Origin: JBGCDD01 sp045105075
GTDB lineage: Bacteria > Pseudomonadota > Alphaproteobacteria > Rhodobacterales > Rhodobacteraceae
Assembly: GCA_045105075.1 (NCBI GenBank)
Contig: JBGCDD010000264.1
Location: forward strand, 1-15,670
Direction of reading: 5' to 3'
Length of the DNA stretch: 15,670 nucleotides
Positions 13,749 to 15,670 of the stretch are shown piece by piece (positions within the stretch are counted from its first letter, which is position 1; every line of letters begins with the position of its first letter). A program made the translations under genes and the position numbers. A model generated the notes under the pieces. That model was not told the origin of the DNA and made no database searches. It saw only the letters and a list, made by a program, of their open reading frames with translations.

Positions 13749-15048
13749 CGGCAGAGAGGTCAAACACCTCGTCTGGAAAGTATTTGGCGAGGCGCACATC
13801 GGCGCTGCGGGCGTGGCCTTCCATGCCTTCAAGGCGCGAAATCCGTGCTGTGGCTTCGGCCACGGGCTTGGCACCTGTGCGGGTGGCGCGCTGCCAGGTC
13901 ACGATCTTCATGTACTTGTGCACCGACAGACCGCCAGTATAGGACGCAGCCCCCGAAGTGGGCAGCACGTGGTTGGTGCCACTGGCCTTGTCGCCAAAGG
14001 CCACGGTGGTTTCTTCGCCCAGAAACAGCGAGCCATAGCAGGTCAGCCGGTCCAGCCACCATTCCAGATCGTCGGCCTAAACGGTCAGATGCTCGGGCGC
14101 GTAGTCATCGGAACAGGCGGCCATTTCCTCGCGATCCGAACATAGGATCACCTCGGCATAATCGCGCCAGGCTGCAAAAGCGTTGTCGCGGTTCACCTCG
14201 GGCAGGTCGTTGATCAGATCGGGCACAAGGCGCATTACCTCTTGGGCCAGTGCGCGATCATCGGTGACCAGCCAGACCGGCGAGTTATAACCATGTTCGG
14301 CCTGGCTGACCAAATCGGTTGCCACGATCATCGGGTCGGCTTTGGCATCGGCCAGGATCAGACTGTCGGTGGGCCCGGCAATCATATCAATGCCGACGCG
14401 GCCAAACAGAATGCGCTTGGCTTCGGCCACGAACTGGTTGCCGGGGCCGACCAGGATGTTGGCTTTGGGCAGGCCAAACAGGCCAAAGGTCATCGCCGCC
14501 ACACCCTGCACGCCGCCCATGGCCAGAATGGTATCCGCGCCACAAATATGAGCGGCATAGACGATGGCCGGAGCCACGCCGACACCGGGGCGGGGCGGGG
14601 AACAGGCCATGATGTGCTTGCAACCGGCCACTTTTGCGGTTGTCACCGTCATGATCGCGCTGGCGATGTGGCTGTAGCGTACGCCGGGCACGTAGCACCC
14701 TGCCGCATCCACCGCGATCGCCTTTTGACCAGCGATCAGGCCGGGCACGATCTCAAGCTCCACGTCCTGCACTGTGTTTTTTTGAGCTTCGGCAAAGCGG
14801 CGCACATTGTTGTGTGCGAACTGGATGTCGGCCTTTAGTTTGTCCGACACCAGTGCGCTGGCGGCGTCGATATCGGCCTGGGACAGAACAATCGTGCCGT
14901 CGTATTTGTCGAACTTGGCCGCGTAATCCAGCGCGGCCTGATCGCCACCGGTTTCGATATCGCTCAGGATGCCCTGCACGATGTCATGCACATCCGAGGC
15001 GTCCGAGGCCGATGTCAGCGTTGCTTTTTTGAGATAGTCACGGGCCAT
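13741..15048 (-). pseudogene. hpsN: Sulfopropanediol (DHPS) 3-dehydrogenase, HisD family, interrupted by an in-frame TAG
   Basis: The frame would encode 435 residues, the normal length for histidinol-dehydrogenase-like HpsN, but codon 324 is TAG (14077-14079). Before it are a Rossmann region, VGPGNQFVAEAKR, the zinc ligands Q249 and H252 in SQAEHG, and the catalytic pair E319-H320 in YAPEHLTV. After the TAG the same frame continues without another stop through D353 in GDKASGTNHVLPT, LSVHKYMK and H412 in GMEGHARSAD, the remaining expected zinc ligands. Relatives usually have Gln at this point, so a CAG-to-TAG change is the simplest cause. The start at 15048 has AGGAG 9 bases upstream. HpsN oxidises (R)-DHPS to (R)-sulfolactate in two NAD-dependent steps. 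The 323-residue truncated product would lack half the zinc site. Read-through or a sequence error would restore a functional protein. True histidinol dehydrogenase is disfavoured by the neighbouring sulfonate genes. Confidence 0.88.
14077..14079 (-). other. In-frame amber codon in hpsN
   Basis: On the coding strand the context is CTG ACC GTT TAG GCC GAC GAT. Frame is kept on both sides with no insertion or deletion needed. A single C-to-T transition from CAG would create it. The following 111 codons look conserved and undamaged. Confidence 0.9.
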
Positions 15049-15359
15049 ATCAGCGGGCTCCTGGTTGTAGATGTCGGTAAGCGGGGTGGTCGAGCCCGCC
15101 GGCACAAAAGTGATACGCCACAAAACCAAACAGAGAAAAATGACGGACGGCGCCACGCGCGGGTTGATGTGCGCCTGACTTTGTTACTGGATCGCGCCGC
15201 GGGATTGCGTTGACCGGGCGCGCGCGCGGTTTGGCAACTTCGCGCCGAAACAAAACGTTGATCAGATCTGCGGAGTTGACGGGCTGGCTGCACGCGATTG
15301 CCAAAGATAACTTGCCCTTCACAAAAGTCACTCCTCGCCCGTTTTCTGGTGCTGTAAAA

Positions 15360-15380
15360 ATGCAAAGCGATGCTTTGCAT
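15360..15380 (-). terminator. Perfect inverted repeat with minus-strand T-run, attenuator or operator candidate
   Basis: ATGCAAAGC and GCTTTGCAT form perfect 9-bp arms around 3 bases. Read on the minus strand, toward hpsN, the stem is followed by five T residues, the form of a weak intrinsic terminator or leader attenuator. It lies between the operator candidates and hpsN. Its centre also shares AAGCGAT with the neighbouring operator, so it may instead be another protein site. Confidence 0.35.
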
Positions 15381-15387
15381 GGCGGCA

Positions 15388-15401
15388 TGTAAGCGATTAC
15401 A
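15388..15401. promoter_or_regulatory. LacI-type operator candidate 1
   Basis: TGTAAGCGATTACA is symmetric at 12 of 14 positions around a central CG, the hallmark of LacI/GalR-family operators. Read on the minus strand it contains TGTAAT (15396-15401), five of six matches to a -10 box facing hpsN, so a bound repressor could block the operon promoter. No good -35 box was found. Confidence 0.55.
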
Positions 15402-15410
15402 ATTGCATTG

Positions 15411-15424
15411 TGCAGGCGCTTACA
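15411..15424. promoter_or_regulatory. LacI-type operator candidate 2
   Basis: TGCAGGCGCTTACA has a central CG and matches candidate 1 best in the half-site CGCTTACA. It is symmetric in 5 of 7 base pairs. The two centres are 23 bp apart, about two helical turns, so two dimers could bind the same face. It probably controls both hpsN and the divergent regulator. Confidence 0.4.
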
Positions 15425-15533
15425 TCATTTAACATGAGGTGGACCGAGACGTGCTTGCCTTGTATTGGGCAACGCCTGCGCGATTGTTTGGGTCATCGGT
15501 TTCAAAATTGGAATGCAAAGGGACAGGCAGCAC

Positions 15534-15670
15534 GTGCGCGCAACTCCGACCATCAATGACGTGGCCCTGCGCGCCGGGGTGTCGACGGCCACGGTGTCGC
15601 GCTGTTTGAACACGCCCGATCAAGTGGCCAAGGCGACCCGCGACAAAGTGCAGATGGCGGTGCGCGATCT
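15534..15670 (+). CDS. LacI/GalR family transcriptional regulator, 3' end cut
   Basis: Only the first 45 or so residues are inside the window. They form the LacI-type headpiece: TPTINDVALRAGVSTATVSRCLNTPDQV, with the helix-turn-helix at about residues 6-25 and the hinge-leading helix ATRDKVQMAVRDL after it. The GTG at 15534 is chosen because AAAGGGA lies 10 bases upstream and the protein then begins just before the conserved TIxDVA. The in-frame ATG at 15513 would add seven residues but has no separated Shine-Dalgarno. The ligand domain is outside the window. Being divergent from the sulfonate operon with LacI-type palindromes between, it is the likely local regulator. This differs from the regulator type I recall for hps genes in Cupriavidus. 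Confidence 0.85.
   Translation, partial: MRATPTINDVALRAGVSTATVSRCLNTPDQVAKATRDKVQMAVRD

Larger units (their letters stand above)
15049..15533. other. 485-base divergent intergenic region between hpsN and the LacI-type regulator
   Basis: No credible gene is seen here. The part nearest hpsN (15049-15350) has only chance frames. If transcription of the operon starts near the operator cluster at 15388-15424, hpsN would have a leader of about 340 bases. The region holds a 9-bp perfect inverted repeat and two LacI-type operator candidates, listed separately. The last 100 bases before the regulator contain no further clear motif. Confidence 0.6.

Noticed and set aside
13748..13874. Longer N terminus for the SDR (start at 13874)
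   Set aside because: The extra 42 residues lie inside hpsN in another frame and do not resemble SDR sequence; the ATG at 13748 gives the normal family start.
13741..14064. Separate small gene for the C-terminal HisD-like part
   Set aside because: It is in the same frame as hpsN, directly continues its sequence and has no ribosome binding site, so it is the rest of hpsN after the TAG.
14077..14079. Pyrrolysine or other recoded amber codon in hpsN
   Set aside because: No pyl genes or structured insertion element are seen, and relatives are expected to have Gln here. Nonsense mutation or sequence error is simpler; read-through is only kept open as a possibility.
15015..15380. Minus-strand frame of about 121 codons in the hpsN leader
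   Set aside because: Arg/Ser-rich, no ribosome binding site or recognisable motif; it overlaps the hpsN start in another frame.
1..15670. tRNA, rRNA, CRISPR arrays, insertion sequences or prophage genes
   Set aside because: None seen: no cloverleaf-like segment, no regular repeat-spacer pattern, no transposase or integrase motifs.

Overview
The window looks like chromosome of a marine alphaproteobacterium of the Roseobacter group (Rhodobacterales). The base composition is GC-rich, genes are tightly packed with ATGA and TGATG overlaps, and the gene content combines a TRAP transporter, sulfonate catabolism genes and an IorB-type 2-oxoacid oxidoreductase with a C-terminal DUF6537 region. The genus cannot be fixed from the sequence alone.

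Left part (1-3183): the 3' end of an indolepyruvate-oxidoreductase-like gene; an NAD(P)-binding reductase divergent from a TetR regulator, with a 17-bp palindrome between them; then a second TetR regulator divergent from a VOC/PhnB-like protein. A mostly non-coding stretch follows (3184-3903), holding one doubtful minus-strand open frame.

Middle part (3904-9746): a complete tripartite TRAP transporter operon (dctP, dctQ, dctM), with a hairpin enclosing the Shine-Dalgarno and start codon of dctQ. An unknown two-helix membrane protein follows. Facing it is a MoxR-type ATPase gene overlapping a VWA/DUF2201 gene.

Right part (9800-15670): the centre of interest, a six-gene minus-strand operon that reads as a route for the C3 sulfonate 2,3-dihydroxypropane-1-sulfonate (DHPS). 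Gene order in the direction of transcription is hpsN-like, SDR (hpsO-like), zinc alcohol dehydrogenase (hpsP-like), comD, comE, and an FMN-dependent 2-hydroxyacid dehydrogenase (slcD-like). The proposed flow is DHPS isomer interconversion by the SDR/ADH pair, oxidation to sulfolactate by HpsN, oxidation to sulfopyruvate by the SlcD-like enzyme, and decarboxylation to sulfoacetaldehyde by ComDE. No xsc or pta gene is visible, so the last steps must be encoded elsewhere. A LacI-family regulator diverges at the right edge and is cut by the window end. Two LacI-type operator candidates and a terminator-like inverted repeat lie between it and hpsN.

The most striking observation is that hpsN carries a single in-frame TAG at codon 324. 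It lies between the catalytic Glu-His pair and the remaining zinc ligands, while the 111 codons after it are intact and family-like. It may be a fresh nonsense mutation, a sequence error or a read-through codon. If real, it breaks the entry step of the DHPS pathway and may reduce translation of the overlapping downstream gene, while leaving sulfolactate use possible.
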